From positions 1 through 54,505 of the forward strand of contig DUPC01000039.1 in NCBI GenBank assembly GCA_012838545.1: 54,505 bases of DNA, in the 5' to 3' direction. The DNA is from Acholeplasmataceae bacterium (GTDB lineage: Bacteria > Bacillota_I > Bacilli_A > ML615J-28 > CAG-313). The position numbers and the translations under genes are program-made. Positions 1 to 7,913 of this stretch are shown piece by piece (position 1 is the stretch's first letter; each line of letters opens with the position of its first letter). The notes under the pieces are model-generated. The model was not told the origin of the DNA. It saw nothing but the letters and a program-made list of their open reading frames with translations, and searched no databases.

Positions 1-92
1 ATATTCCTCCTATGAGCCATCCTTGGAAAGAGGCTTCGTTTATGCAATACGTTAATTCACAGAAACATCAGAAAAATTACGCTAATGTTTAA
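1..92 (+). CDS. C-terminal fragment of an ORF cut by the window edge
   Basis: An open frame enters the window and stops with TAA at 90-92. About 29 residues are visible, beginning IPPMSHPWKEASF and ending NYANV. The Pro-rich, HPW-containing, basic tail recalls the extreme C-terminus of some DDE transposases (ISNCY/IS1202-like), but so short a piece cannot prove it. No inverted repeat marking an element end could be assigned downstream. It points toward the convergent lyase gene that ends at 269. Confidence 0.4.
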   Translation, partial: IPPMSHPWKEASFMQYVNSQKHQKNYANV

Positions 93-210
93 CTTTTTTT
101 GAGAAAAAATCAAAAGATATTGACATTAAAATATGCATATTTTCATCGACTAAATTTGGCAAAAAAATAATCCTCATTTGGCTTTTAAATTTAGGGCAAA
201 ATATATATAT

Positions 211-248
211 AAAAGCCTTGACTGCACTTCTGGCAATCAAGGCTTTTT
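211..248. terminator. Bidirectional terminator between the leading ORF tail and the lyase gene
   Basis: Arms AAAAGCCTTGA (211-221) and TCAAGGCTTTT (237-247) pair perfectly around a 15-nt loop. A T-run follows on the plus strand, and an AT-rich tract follows on the minus strand. The hairpin lies 21 bases past the stop of the minus-strand lyase gene, so it most likely ends that transcript and may also stop the plus-strand ORF. Confidence 0.7.
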
Positions 249-268
249 GGTTAATGAATTTTAAATTT

Positions 269-1717
269 TTATAGACTTTTTCCAAAATCTTTTTGGAAAG
301 CTTCAGCTAATTGTTTTTGCCACGGTGAGGATGGATTAAGTTCGCCAAAGAAGAAACGCAAAATATCCGGTTCTTTGACAAACTTTAATCCGCCTACCAA
401 GTGACGGTGGTTATATAACCAAACGATTCGGTCAATGGCGTAATTGACTTGTGAAAGAGTAAAGACTCTTCTCGGCAAAGCCAGGCGCAGCAATTCCACC
501 TCTGCAAGCCTTTCCCTTCCGTCTGGTTCCCTTTGTTCGGACATGGTACCCCGTTCCATACCTCTGATACCGCTCACTATATATAGCGCTGAAGCCAGTG
601 CCCCTGCCGGGTATTCGGTTTGAGGAACATGAGGGAGAAAACTTTTGGCATCCAAATGACAGCCCAGTCCGCCCGGAGGAGTAACGACCGGCACCCCGTG
701 TTTTTCCAAGGCTTCCACCATATAGGCAATAAACTCCGGACCTTGGTTGATAACTTCTTCATCCATAGTTTCGTCCAAACCAACTGCTATTGCTTCCATT
801 TCTTTGACACTCATTCCCCCATAAGTGAGGAATCCCTCATATAATGGAACCAATTCTTTCATTCTTTCGTATAAATCTTTATCCTTTAAGGCAAGTCCTC
901 CGCCTTTGGCAAACCCGAGTTTGCGAGCCGAGAAGTAAACAATATCAAATAACGAACAGATTTCTTTCGTTAATTCTTTGATGGATTTGTGTTTTTCCGC
1001 TTCTTCTCTTTTTTTGATGAAATACAAATTGTCCTGTAACAGACTTGCATCGAGCACAGTGATTATTCCGTGTTTTTGACACATGGAGACAACTTCCCGA
1101 ATGTTGGCCAGCGAAAAAGGTTGTCCGCCAATTAAATTAGTGCCTGCTTCCATTCTTAAAAAGGCGATTTTTTCTTTGGGATACTGGGAAAAATACTTTC
1201 TTAACTTCTCAAGATCCATATTGCCTTTAAACGGATGGGTGCTTTGAAGTTTAAGCCCTTCGTCAATGACTAACTCGTCGACTTCCCCTCCTTGCAAAAC
1301 AATATGCGATTTGGTTGTGGTGAAATGGTAATTCATCGGCACGCGCATTCCTGGTTTTACCAAGGTTTTGGCGATAATGTGTTCACAAGCTCTTCCTTGG
1401 TGAGCCGGCAAAAAGAACGGTAATCCAAATAACGAGGTAACCTTATCTTCCAATTTGTAATAAGTTGCGCTCCCCGCATACGCATCATCAGCAATCATCA
1501 TCGAGGCGAGTTGTTGATCGCTCATCGCATTGACGCCGCTGTCGGTCAACATGTCCAAAAAGACATCTTCGTTTTTTAGCAGGAAAGTGTTGTTGCCTGC
1601 TTTGGCAATAGCTTCCAAGCGCTTTTCCAGCGGAAGCAAATGAAGTTTTTGCACAATTCGAACTTTGTGCATCTCCAGAGGTTGTTTAGGTAAAAATTTC
1701 ATTTCAATGTTTGTCAT
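269..1717 (-). CDS. Tyrosine phenol-lyase/tryptophanase family PLP beta-eliminating lyase (TPL-like)
   Basis: 482 residues, close to the 456-471 of tyrosine phenol-lyase (TPL) and tryptophanase. These PLP enzymes cleave tyrosine to phenol, or tryptophan to indole, plus pyruvate and ammonia. The PLP lysine is K266 in SARK. D223, Y80 in DDAYAG, R109 in HQGR, N194 before GGQP and the terminal PRR arginines align with TPL active-site positions. MERG in the C-terminal third matches TPL (its Arg381 region) rather than tryptophanase, which has VEIG. The Arg four residues after the PLP Asp (TPL R217) is Leu226 here, and the GGH histidine motif reads GGL, so it is a divergent member and the exact substrate is open. 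Start: ATG behind GGAAGG. The gene is preceded by a T-box leader and follows tpiA. Confidence 0.8.
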   Translation of the reverse strand: MTNIEMKFLPKQPLEMHKVRIVQKLHLLPLEKRLEAIAKAGNNTFLLKNEDVFLDMLTDSGVNAMSDQQLASMMIADDAYAGSATYYKLEDKVTSLFGLPFFLPAHQGRACEHIIAKTLVKPGMRVPMNYHFTTTKSHIVLQGGEVDELVIDEGLKLQSTHPFKGNMDLEKLRKYFSQYPKEKIAFLRMEAGTNLIGGQPFSLANIREVVSMCQKHGIITVLDASLLQDNLYFIKKREEAEKHKSIKELTKEICSLFDIVYFSARKLGFAKGGGLALKDKDLYERMKELVPLYEGFLTYGGMSVKEMEAIAVGLDETMDEEVINQGPEFIAYMVEALEKHGVPVVTPPGGLGCHLDAKSFLPHVPQTEYPAGALASALYIVSGIRGMERGTMSEQREPDGRERLAEVELLRLALPRRVFTLSQVNYAIDRIVWLYNHRHLVGGLKFVKEPDILRFFFGELNPSSPWQKQLAEAFQKDFGKSL

Positions 1718-1765
1718 GTTTTTTTTCCTTCCTTATTCTATTAAATTTTAATAGGGTTGAGGATG

Positions 1766-1796
1766 AAAAAAAGATCCATCCTCGACATAAGGACGA
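1766..1796 (-). terminator. T-box conditional terminator
   Basis: On the minus strand TCGTCCT (1790-1796) pairs with AGGATGG (1776-1782), with two G-U wobbles, and seven T follow (1766-1772). The 5' arm sits just after the T-box sequence, where the competing antiterminator would sequester it. This is the expected switch geometry. Confidence 0.8.
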
Positions 1797-1990
1797 ATCT
1801 AACAATAGACCGTGGTACCACCTTACTTCGCTATTTTTAAAAAATAGCCTCATGTTTGTTTTGGGGGCTGGATTACAAACAACCAGGACAAACTCCCATA
1901 TTGGTATTTCGCTTATCTCCTTTTGAAGCACTCTCACCAACCGTGCTCTCTCTGAACATTAAAAGGAGTTGCTACTGGGCAATATGATCA
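1766..1990 (-). promoter_or_regulatory. T-box tRNA-sensing leader of the lyase gene
   Basis: The minus-strand leader has the hallmarks of a T-box. A long stem I opens with AACTCC and closes with GGAGTT. It contains the conserved AGAGAG and GGTTGGTGAGAG elements. The antiterminator T-box is GGTGGTACCACGG (1810-1822), followed by a terminator hairpin (1776-1796). The 3' side of the specifier loop reads GAAATACCAATAT. The specifier is either UAC (Tyr, 1904-1906) or, shifted by one base, ACC (Thr). Tyr agrees with the TPL-like gene downstream, but the register cannot be settled by eye. T-boxes raise expression when the cognate tRNA is uncharged. Confidence 0.88.
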
Positions 1991-1997
1991 ACGTTCA

Positions 1998-2765
1998 TCA
2001 TTTAGTTTTTATTAGTGCTGCTTGCGTGAAAGTCAAGAAATCTTTCGCGTCAAGACTGGCACCGCCGATTAGTGCGCCATCGATGTGCGGTAGCGCAAGT
2101 AGCGAATCAATGTTGGATGTTTTTACGCTGCCTCCATAAAGGATGCGAATGTTTTCCGCAGCATCATCACCATACATTGTATCGATTAAGAAACGAATAA
2201 AGCCGATTGTTTCGTTGGCTTGTTCGGGTGTAGCGGTTTTACCGGTTCCGATTGCCCAAATCGGTTCATAGGCAATAATCAAGTTTTCCACTTGTTCTTT
2301 GCTTAAACCTTGCAAATCGGCTTGAATTTGGGTTTTGATTACTTGTTCGGTTTTTCCGCTTTCCCGTTCGCTTAAGGATTCCCCCACGCAAAGGATAGGG
2401 ATTAAATCCTTATTAAACGCTGAATGCAATTTTTTGTTTACTGTTTCGTCGATTTCATTAAACATGGCTCGGCGTTCGCTGTGACCGATAATGACATAGC
2501 TTACACCTAAGCTTTTTAACATATCCGGAGATATTTCTCCAGTGAAGGCACCGCTTGATTCATAATGCATATTTTGGGCGCCAATACGTAGGTTTTCTCC
2601 TTGTCGCTTGACTAAGCAACGAAGGACGGTGAATGGTGCGCAAATGACACTTTCCACCAAATCTTGGGAAGGCACTTCGTTATTTACCGCATAAATAAAC
2701 TCAAGCGCCTCTGGGCGGGTTTTGAACATCTTCCAATTACCCGCAATCACCGGTTTTCTCATCAT
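1998..2765 (-). CDS. tpiA: Triosephosphate isomerase
   Basis: Interconverts dihydroxyacetone phosphate and glyceraldehyde 3-phosphate in cytoplasmic glycolysis. 255 residues is the standard length. The family N-terminus RKPVIAGNWKM carries the Asn and Lys of the active site. IIGHSERR holds the electrophilic His, AYEPIWAIGTGK the catalytic Glu base, and LYGGSVK and GGASLD the phosphate-binding loops. It lies 12 bases downstream of pgk and is surely co-transcribed with it. Two adjacent ATGs follow GAGGAAAA; the second (2762) has the better spacing. No GAPDH, phosphoglycerate mutase or enolase gene is next to it. Confidence 0.97.
   Translation of the reverse strand: MMRKPVIAGNWKMFKTRPEALEFIYAVNNEVPSQDLVESVICAPFTVLRCLVKRQGENLRIGAQNMHYESSGAFTGEISPDMLKSLGVSYVIIGHSERRAMFNEIDETVNKKLHSAFNKDLIPILCVGESLSERESGKTEQVIKTQIQADLQGLSKEQVENLIIAYEPIWAIGTGKTATPEQANETIGFIRFLIDTMYGDDAAENIRILYGGSVKTSNIDSLLALPHIDGALIGGASLDAKDFLTFTQAALIKTK
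2009..2036 (-). promoter_or_regulatory. Candidate promoter for the T-box transcript inside the end of tpiA
   Basis: On the minus strand TTGACT (2031-2036) is followed after 16 bases by TAATAA (2009-2014). A start point just past it would give a leader of about 285 nt, a normal T-box length. It overlaps the last codons of tpiA. It is the best sigma-A-like match near the leader, but read-through from pgk-tpiA could also supply the RNA. Confidence 0.45.
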
Positions 2766-2777
2766 TTTTCCTCGTTT

Positions 2778-3971
2778 CTATTTTTCTGCTAAGCATTCAA
2801 TGCCAGGTAATTTCTTACCTTCCAAGTATTCCAAACTTGCCCCACCGCCTGTGGAGATATGGGTAAATTTGGTTTCATAGCCATTGTTGATGGCTGCGGC
2901 CGCGGAATCACCTCCGCCGATAATCGTAATGGCATCTTCCATGTTGGCCAAGATTTCGCATAAACCAATTGTTCCTTTGGCAAAACGTTCAAATTCAAAT
3001 ACACCCATCGGACCGTTCCAAACAACGGTTTTAGCACCTTGCAATTCTTTTTTGAAAAGTTCAAGCGTTGCTTCGCCAACATCCAAACCCATTTCATCGG
3101 TCTTAATGTCGGTCGTAGTGGCTGTCCGCGCCGGAGCGTTGGCATCAAATTGTTTGCTTAACACAACATCGACAGGCAACACAAGTTTGCCTTTGCTTTT
3201 CTCAAGCAAGCCTTTGGCAAGATCCACAAAATCACTTTCGCATTTGGACAATCCTACTTCCTTGCCTTGGGCTTTATAGAATGTATATGCCATGGCACCG
3301 CCAATTAGAATTTTATCTGCTTTCGTCAAAAGGTTTTCAATAACCGAAATCTTATCGCTCACCTTGGCACCGCCAAGAATAGCCACAAACGGACGTTTAG
3401 GCTCATCAACCGCATTCCCCAAGAACTTGATTTCTTTTTCCATCAAGAAACCTGCAACACTATCTTTATGATGGGCGGCAATTCCTACATTGGAAGCATG
3501 TGCGCGGTGTGCGGTTCCAAAGGCATCATTGACAAAACAATCGCCTAAACTTGCCCAATAAGCGCCAAGTTCCGGATTGTTTTTCGACTCTTTTTTACCT
3601 TCAATGTCCTCGAAGCGCGTATTTTCAAACATTACGATTTCGCCTTCTTGCATTGCGTTGATGGTTTGTTCAAGAGTCGCGCCTCTGGTTGTAGAAACAA
3701 ACTTAACGTCTTTCTTAAGAAGCGATGCAAGTTTTAACGCTACCGGATACAAACTGTTGTCATTTTTATCGCTTTCGCTTGCCACTCTGCCCAAATGGGA
3801 AAAAAGAATAACTTTGGATCCTTGATCAAGCGCATATTGAATTGTCGGTAAAGCTTGGACAATTCGGTTGTCATCGGTGATCTTGCCGTCTTGCATCGGC
3901 ACATTGAAGTCCACCCGAATCAAAACTTTTTTGCCTTTTAAATCTATGTCACGAATTGTTTTCTTTGCCAT
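2778..3971 (-). CDS. pgk: Phosphoglycerate kinase
   Basis: Transfers phosphate from 1,3-bisphosphoglycerate to ADP, the first ATP-yielding step of glycolysis. 397 residues, full length. Visible signatures are [12 protein letters not shown] and SHLGR in the N-terminal substrate domain, ENTRF, the [15 protein letters not shown] segment, [11 protein letters not shown] in the nucleotide domain, and GGGDSAAA and [13 protein letters not shown] at the C-terminus. The start ATG is preceded by GGAAGG. It is the first gene of a pgk-tpiA pair. The upstream region 3972-4064 is AT-rich and I could not assign a convincing promoter there. Confidence 0.97.
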   Translation of the reverse strand: MAKKTIRDIDLKGKKVLIRVDFNVPMQDGKITDDNRIVQALPTIQYALDQGSKVILFSHLGRVASESDKNDNSLYPVALKLASLLKKDVKFVSTTRGATLEQTINAMQEGEIVMFENTRFEDIEGKKESKNNPELGAYWASLGDCFVNDAFGTAHRAHASNVGIAAHHKDSVAGFLMEKEIKFLGNAVDEPKRPFVAILGGAKVSDKISVIENLLTKADKILIGGAMAYTFYKAQGKEVGLSKCESDFVDLAKGLLEKSKGKLVLPVDVVLSKQFDANAPARTATTTDIKTDEMGLDVGEATLELFKKELQGAKTVVWNGPMGVFEFERFAKGTIGLCEILANMEDAITIIGGGDSAAAAINNGYETKFTHISTGGGASLEYLEGKKLPGIECLAEK

Positions 3972-4064
3972 AACTACCTTCCTTTTTAATATTATTTATC
4001 AATTACATGTATTTTACACTTTTTTAAAGGTTTTTGCAAGAATTAACAAAAGAAAACATTTTCA

Positions 4065-4493
4065 TTATTTGCAAGCAGGTTCTTTCAACAACCTTTCTAC
4101 GGATTTAATTCGGTTTTGCAAAACAGTTATGCTTACATTTAGGATTAAAGAACTGCCGTCTACAAAGGCAATTAAGGATTTTCCCTTATCCATACTCTTT
4201 ACCTCGGCTATTTTAAAATAATTCAGATAAAATTTCCTATTATTCTCTTTAACCGTCATTAAGATAAGGTGTTCGTTAATGAAAATCGGAGTGTTTTTAT
4301 GAAACGAAAAGCGTTGCTTTATCGCATCCAGCCGTCCTTTTAGGGTTGTAAAATGCGACAGGCACAGTTCGTTTAAGAATTTGGCGCATGATTGTTTTAA
4401 AGGTATGATTTGCTTGTTGGCATAGTGGAGTTCGTGAGTTGTCCTTTCGAGACTCTTTTCCTCCACCAAATAAAAGATTCCTTCTCTTGACAT
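4065..4493 (-). CDS. ComK-like competence transcription factor family protein
   Basis: 142 residues. The order of segments resembles ComK of Bacillus: an N-terminal FYLVEEKS strand, a central basic stretch GRLDAIKQRF followed by TPIFINEHLILMTV, then FYLNYFKIAEVK and a C-terminal LILNVSITVLQNRI helix region. ComK activates DNA-uptake genes in Bacillus subtilis, where it has 192 residues. This protein is shorter, lacking the C-terminal tail used for proteolytic control. No competence machinery genes are in the window. The start ATG follows a perfect AGGAGG. A divergent PadR- or LytTR-like role cannot be excluded; the family call rests on pattern recognition alone. Confidence 0.6.
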   Translation of the reverse strand: MSREGIFYLVEEKSLERTTHELHYANKQIIPLKQSCAKFLNELCLSHFTTLKGRLDAIKQRFSFHKNTPIFINEHLILMTVKENNRKFYLNYFKIAEVKSMDKGKSLIAFVDGSSLILNVSITVLQNRIKSVERLLKEPACK

Positions 4494-4503
4494 ATAACCT
4501 CCT

Positions 4504-4534
4504 AAAAAAAGAAGTCATCACGTTGACGACTTCT
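4504..4534 (-). terminator. Terminator after the sugar ABC ATPase gene
   Basis: On the minus strand AGAAGTCGTCA and TGATGACTTCT form an 11-bp stem (4510-4534, one G-U) followed by seven T (4504-4510). It sits directly upstream of the ribosome-binding site of the ComK-like gene, so that gene depends on read-through or on a promoter overlapping the hairpin. Confidence 0.75.
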
Positions 4535-4544
4535 AATTTGATTG

Positions 4545-5678
4545 TTATTCTTGGATTCTTTCTTCGGTTTCAACATCGAAGAAATGGCATTTGCTCATAT
4601 CAAAGGCAAGGGTAATCATATCGTTGATATGAATGTCGGTCCGAGCTTTGATTTTCGCGGTTACAGGTTGACCGGCAACATTCGTGCTTTGAACCCTTAC
4701 GGTAATTAACGATTCAGGACCAAGCAATTCCGCAACATCGACTTTTAGAGTTAAAGTTGTATCTTTAAATTCCGAAATGTCGGTGCTATCGTCTTTAATA
4801 TCTTCCGGACGGATGCCCAATACAATCGGTTTGTTGAGATATTTCTTTTCTTTTAATAAATTCAATTGTTTTTCCGGAACGCGCAAACGGCTTACTCCGC
4901 GTTTGTGGTCGCCACATTCGAAGAAACCGTCATCACCGACGCGGCCTTCAATGAAGTTCATTGGTGGAGTACCGATGAAACCGCCGACAAACATGTTGTT
5001 AGGGAAGTCGTAAATTTCTTTTGGTGCACCGATTTGTTGAATCCAACCATCTTTCATAACAACAATTCTGGTAGCCATGGTCATAGCTTCGATTTGGTCA
5101 TGGGTAACGTAGATAGTTGTGGTTCCCAAACTTTCGTGCAATTTAATTAATTCGGAACGCATTTGAACCCGAAGTTTCGCGTCAAGGTTAGATAGAGGTT
5201 CGTCCATTAAGAATACTTTCGCATCCCGAACGATGGCCCGGCCCAAAGCAACCCGTTGACGTTGACCGCCTGACAAAGCTTTTGGTTTACGGTCAAGGTA
5301 AGGTTTCAAACCAAGTGTTTCCGCTGCCGATTGCACGCGGCGATCGATCTCATCGCGGGAGAATTTGCGCAGTTTCAAACCGAATGCCATGTTGTCATAA
5401 ACAGACATATGAGGATAAAGCGCATATGATTGGAAAACCATCGCAATATTACGATCTTTTGGCGCAACATCGTTCATGACTTCATCGTCAATTAACAATT
5501 GACCACTGGTAATTTCTTCCAAACCGGCAATCATCCGAAGCGTCGTAGTTTTTCCGCAGCCCGATGGACCAACCAAAACAATAAATTCACGGTCTTTGAT
5601 TTTTAAATTGAAATCAAAAACAGCTTGAACGTTATTGTCATAAATCTTGTTGATATTTTTTAGTTCTACAGTTGCCAT
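4545..5678 (-). CDS. Sugar ABC importer ATPase of the MsmK/UgpC/MalK type
   Basis: Energises carbohydrate uptake by ABC importers. The 377-residue protein has the nucleotide-binding domain first: Walker [20 protein letters not shown]-loop [10 protein letters not shown], signature [14 protein letters not shown], Walker [13 protein letters not shown] and switch [11 protein letters not shown]-terminal TOBE/MalK regulatory region (about 235-377) includes [11 protein letters not shown]. No permease or binding protein lies nearby. In many low-GC Gram-positives one such unlinked ATPase serves several sugar importers, and that is the likely role here. The start ATG follows AAGGAGA. A hairpin terminator follows the gene. 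Confidence 0.93.
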   Translation of the reverse strand: MATVELKNINKIYDNNVQAVFDFNLKIKDREFIVLVGPSGCGKTTTLRMIAGLEEITSGQLLIDDEVMNDVAPKDRNIAMVFQSYALYPHMSVYDNMAFGLKLRKFSRDEIDRRVQSAAETLGLKPYLDRKPKALSGGQRQRVALGRAIVRDAKVFLMDEPLSNLDAKLRVQMRSELIKLHESLGTTTIYVTHDQIEAMTMATRIVVMKDGWIQQIGAPKEIYDFPNNMFVGGFIGTPPMNFIEGRVGDDGFFECGDHKRGVSRLRVPEKQLNLLKEKKYLNKPIVLGIRPEDIKDDSTDISEFKDTTLTLKVDVAELLGPESLITVRVQSTNVAGQPVTAKIKARTDIHINDMITLAFDMSKCHFFDVETEERIQE

Positions 5679-5744
5679 AAAATTTCTCCTTTACTATTTA
5701 TATACACATAAATTATACCAAAAAATCAAGAATTTAAAATAGAC

Positions 5745-5770
5745 AAACCATCCAAGAAATCGGATGGTTT
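5745..5770. terminator. Terminator after the PucR-type regulator
   Basis: AAACCATCC (5745-5753) and GGATGGTTT (5762-5770) form a perfect 9-bp stem with an 8-nt loop. It lies 17 bases past the stop of the minus-strand regulator gene, with an interrupted T-tract on that strand, and upstream of the ABC ATPase start. Confidence 0.65.
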
Positions 5771-5787
5771 TTCGGCAGTTTGTTAAA

Positions 5788-6627
5788 TTATTTGATATTA
5801 AGCAAAATATTAATTGAACAGGCATGAGAAAAACGATCCAATTTTAACCCCAGTTCTTTTGACAATTGGTCAAGTTTGTAAAGCAAAGTGTTGCGATGCA
5901 TATAAAGGGATTTTGCGGTGGCGGAAACATTTAAGTTATTGTTGAAGAAAACCCGAATGATTTCCAAGGATTCGTCTTTGTCTTTCAGAGAAGCAAAAAG
6001 ACCGTTTTTTATTAATCTTAACATTTGACTTTCCTCGCTTCCGGAAAGCGCAAGAATAAAATCCGCCAAATCGGTATAATCTTTTTTACGCATGACCCCC
6101 TTATCGATTACTGTTTTGGCATATTGCCTGATATGTTCTCCGGGTAGTTGGTCGGTAAAAAAGAAGCCTTCGTGAATCAGGAGTTTGGAGCCGAAGTCAT
6201 CGCTTAAAGTTTGAAAGAGTGGTTCCAATTCGATATCAAAACGGCTAAAATAAAAAACCAAGGTATAATCCAAAAAGGAAATAGCATATATTTCTTGAAA
6301 GATATCCATCAACATACTGTGGAATTGGTCAATGTTGAAATCCTCCAATCCCTGGTATAAAAAGAATTTCCCCCGTTTTAGGGAAAACGGATAACCTTTT
6401 CCTTCCCAAAGATATTCATGGATTTGTTGCATTAACGCATTGTTGAAATGAAACGTTTTTTCGATATACATTGATTTTATTAAATGATATTCATTTTTGG
6501 TTATGGTTTTATCAATACCAAACAATTCGCCGTCTTCATTGAAAAAATAATAAAAGCGCATCGGTTCTAGAGTATTGCTCGGTTTGATAATGCGATTTCC
6601 GTAAATCGAAAGCAGTTTCTTAAACAT
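5788..6627 (-). CDS. PucR-family helix-turn-helix regulator
   Basis: 279 residues from the ATG at 6627, which has AAAGGTGAT at good spacing; an upstream TTG at 6645 overlaps that ribosome-binding site. The C-terminus (about 225-279) matches the PucR/CdaR HTH domain. It includes FFNNNLNVSATAKSLYMHR and NTLLYKLDQLSKELG, the helix-turn-helix typical of this family. The first 200 residues have no recognisable sensory domain. PucR and CdaR proteins usually control purine, sugar-acid or amino-acid catabolism, often next to their targets. Here the neighbours are the orphan sugar ATPase and a rhodanese, so no target is obvious. Confidence 0.8.
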   Translation of the reverse strand: MFKKLLSIYGNRIIKPSNTLEPMRFYYFFNEDGELFGIDKTITKNEYHLIKSMYIEKTFHFNNALMQQIHEYLWEGKGYPFSLKRGKFFLYQGLEDFNIDQFHSMLMDIFQEIYAISFLDYTLVFYFSRFDIELEPLFQTLSDDFGSKLLIHEGFFFTDQLPGEHIRQYAKTVIDKGVMRKKDYTDLADFILALSGSEESQMLRLIKNGLFASLKDKDESLEIIRVFFNNNLNVSATAKSLYMHRNTLLYKLDQLSKELGLKLDRFSHACSINILLNIK

Positions 6628-6733
6628 CTTATCACCTTTAATCAATTATAACATATTTTTTAGATTTTACTGACAAATTTTTATCTTTATTTTCCTTTTG
6701 TGTGAAATATAATACTTTCCAAGGAGGATTAAA

Positions 6734-7057
6734 ATGAACGAAATATCCACATATCAATTTTTTCTGCTTTACCAAACCAAAACCAATATTAAATTGATTG
6801 ATGTTCGCGAAAACTACGAATTCGATCAATATCATATCGAAGGGTCGCAAAATATACCTTTGCAACTTTTGCTTGATAAGCACCACTTATTTGTAAACTC
6901 CTTGAATAATTATTATCTGATTTGCCATAACGGTGCCAAAAGCAGAATTGCAACCATCTTTTTAGCCAATCAAGGGATTCAAGCAACTAGTATTGTGGGA
7001 GGGATTTCGCGATGGCCGGGGCGTTTAGTCAAAACCGCAAAATACAAAAGCTATTAA
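6734..7057 (+). CDS. Single-domain rhodanese-like sulfurtransferase
   Basis: 107 residues make one rhodanese domain. Seen are LIDVRENYEFDQYHIEGSQN (the LIDVRE and HI-GS motifs), the active-site loop CHNGAKSR with catalytic Cys, and VGGISRW near the end. Such proteins move sulfane sulfur or act in stress responses in the cytoplasm. It stands alone on the plus strand behind AAGGAGG. Its stop codon overlaps the stop of the convergent SGNH hydrolase gene, the two sharing TTAA at 7054-7057. Confidence 0.9.
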   Translation: MNEISTYQFFLLYQTKTNIKLIDVRENYEFDQYHIEGSQNIPLQLLLDKHHLFVNSLNNYYLICHNGAKSRIATIFLANQGIQATSIVGGISRWPGRLVKTAKYKSY

Positions 7058-7737
7058 TCATATAAATAAGGTTTTAATTTTTGGACAACTTCCTCATATC
7101 CATTGGTGCTTAAATGAATTCCGTCCAACGTAAATTCGCGTTTCAAATTGTCGTTTTCATCAATTAGGTTATTATAGACGTTGATAAACGGATACCCTGT
7201 TACTAAACATTTTTCTTCCAAAAGCCGATTAACTCTGCGGATTAATGCGTTATTGGCTTTATTGCGAAAAAACCAGGTGAACCGTAAAATCGATTTGTTT
7301 AACGGGAATAAAGAAATGATATATATATGCGGAACTTCGGAAAGGGCTTCAACAATGCCAAAAATCCGTTCGATCATTTCTTCGGGTTTAATTTTGCGTT
7401 TGTGAAAATCATTGATGCCAATCAACAAGAAGAGTTTTTGGGGCTTCAGTTCTATGATGCCTTCAAGACGCTTCATAATGTCAAAAGTATTGTCCCCCGC
7501 AATCCCCCGATTATAAATATCCAAATCCGGAAAAAAATCATTTAACGGAAAGAAGTCAGTTAACGAATCGCCCAGAAAGACAATTCTTTCCCTCTGGGCA
7601 TATTTATTCAAAATCTTAAAATCTTTCGCTTTATCGCTTGCTAATTTTTTAAAAAGTTTCTGGATGATAAAATACAGGACTATGCAAAATACCAATACAC
7701 TGACAACTGATACCATTACAATTTCTAATGCGCTCAT
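7054..7737 (-). CDS. Membrane-anchored SGNH/GDSL-family hydrolase
   Basis: 227 residues. An N-terminal membrane helix (about 3-28) is followed by an SGNH domain with block I FLGDSLTDFFPL (nucleophile Ser), block II GIAGDN (Gly), block III IGINDF (Asn) and block V DGIHLSTNGY (Asp and His). All four catalytic blocks are intact. These enzymes hydrolyse esters of lipids, acetylated sugars or cell-wall polymers; the anchor suggests action at the outer membrane face. The ATG at 7737 is favoured because GAGGA lies six bases upstream. It is convergent with the rhodanese gene. Confidence 0.88.
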   Translation of the reverse strand: MSALEIVMVSVVSVLVFCIVLYFIIQKLFKKLASDKAKDFKILNKYAQRERIVFLGDSLTDFFPLNDFFPDLDIYNRGIAGDNTFDIMKRLEGIIELKPQKLFLLIGINDFHKRKIKPEEMIERIFGIVEALSEVPHIYIISLFPLNKSILRFTWFFRNKANNALIRRVNRLLEEKCLVTGYPFINVYNNLIDENDNLKREFTLDGIHLSTNGYEEVVQKLKPYLYD

Positions 7738-7816
7738 GTTCATTCCTCACTTTACCCTATTATAACAAAAAACGTGATTTATTTTCCATATAGTGCATAT
7801 AAACCATTGGAAAAAC

Positions 7817-7859
7817 AAAAAAGCTAAGAAAGCATGAATCTTTGTTTTCTTAGCTTTTT
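7817..7859. terminator. Terminator after spoIIE
   Basis: AAAAGCTAAGAAA and its complement TTTCTTAGCTTTT (allowing for one offset) form a long stem with T-runs on both strands, located past the spoIIE stop and upstream of the SGNH gene start. Confidence 0.75.
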
Positions 7860-7913
7860 ATTGCTTTCCGAAGATATTTCCTAAAAATAGAGTTTTTCAA
7901 AAAATTCGAAATC

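Noticed and set aside
82-285. 67-codon minus-strand frame downstream of the lyase gene
   Set aside because: It spans the terminator hairpin, overlaps the end of the lyase gene, has no ribosome-binding site and gives no recognisable protein.
2789-3279. Long frames on both strands inside pgk
   Set aside because: They are frame shadows of a full-length conserved pgk; their composition is not protein-like.
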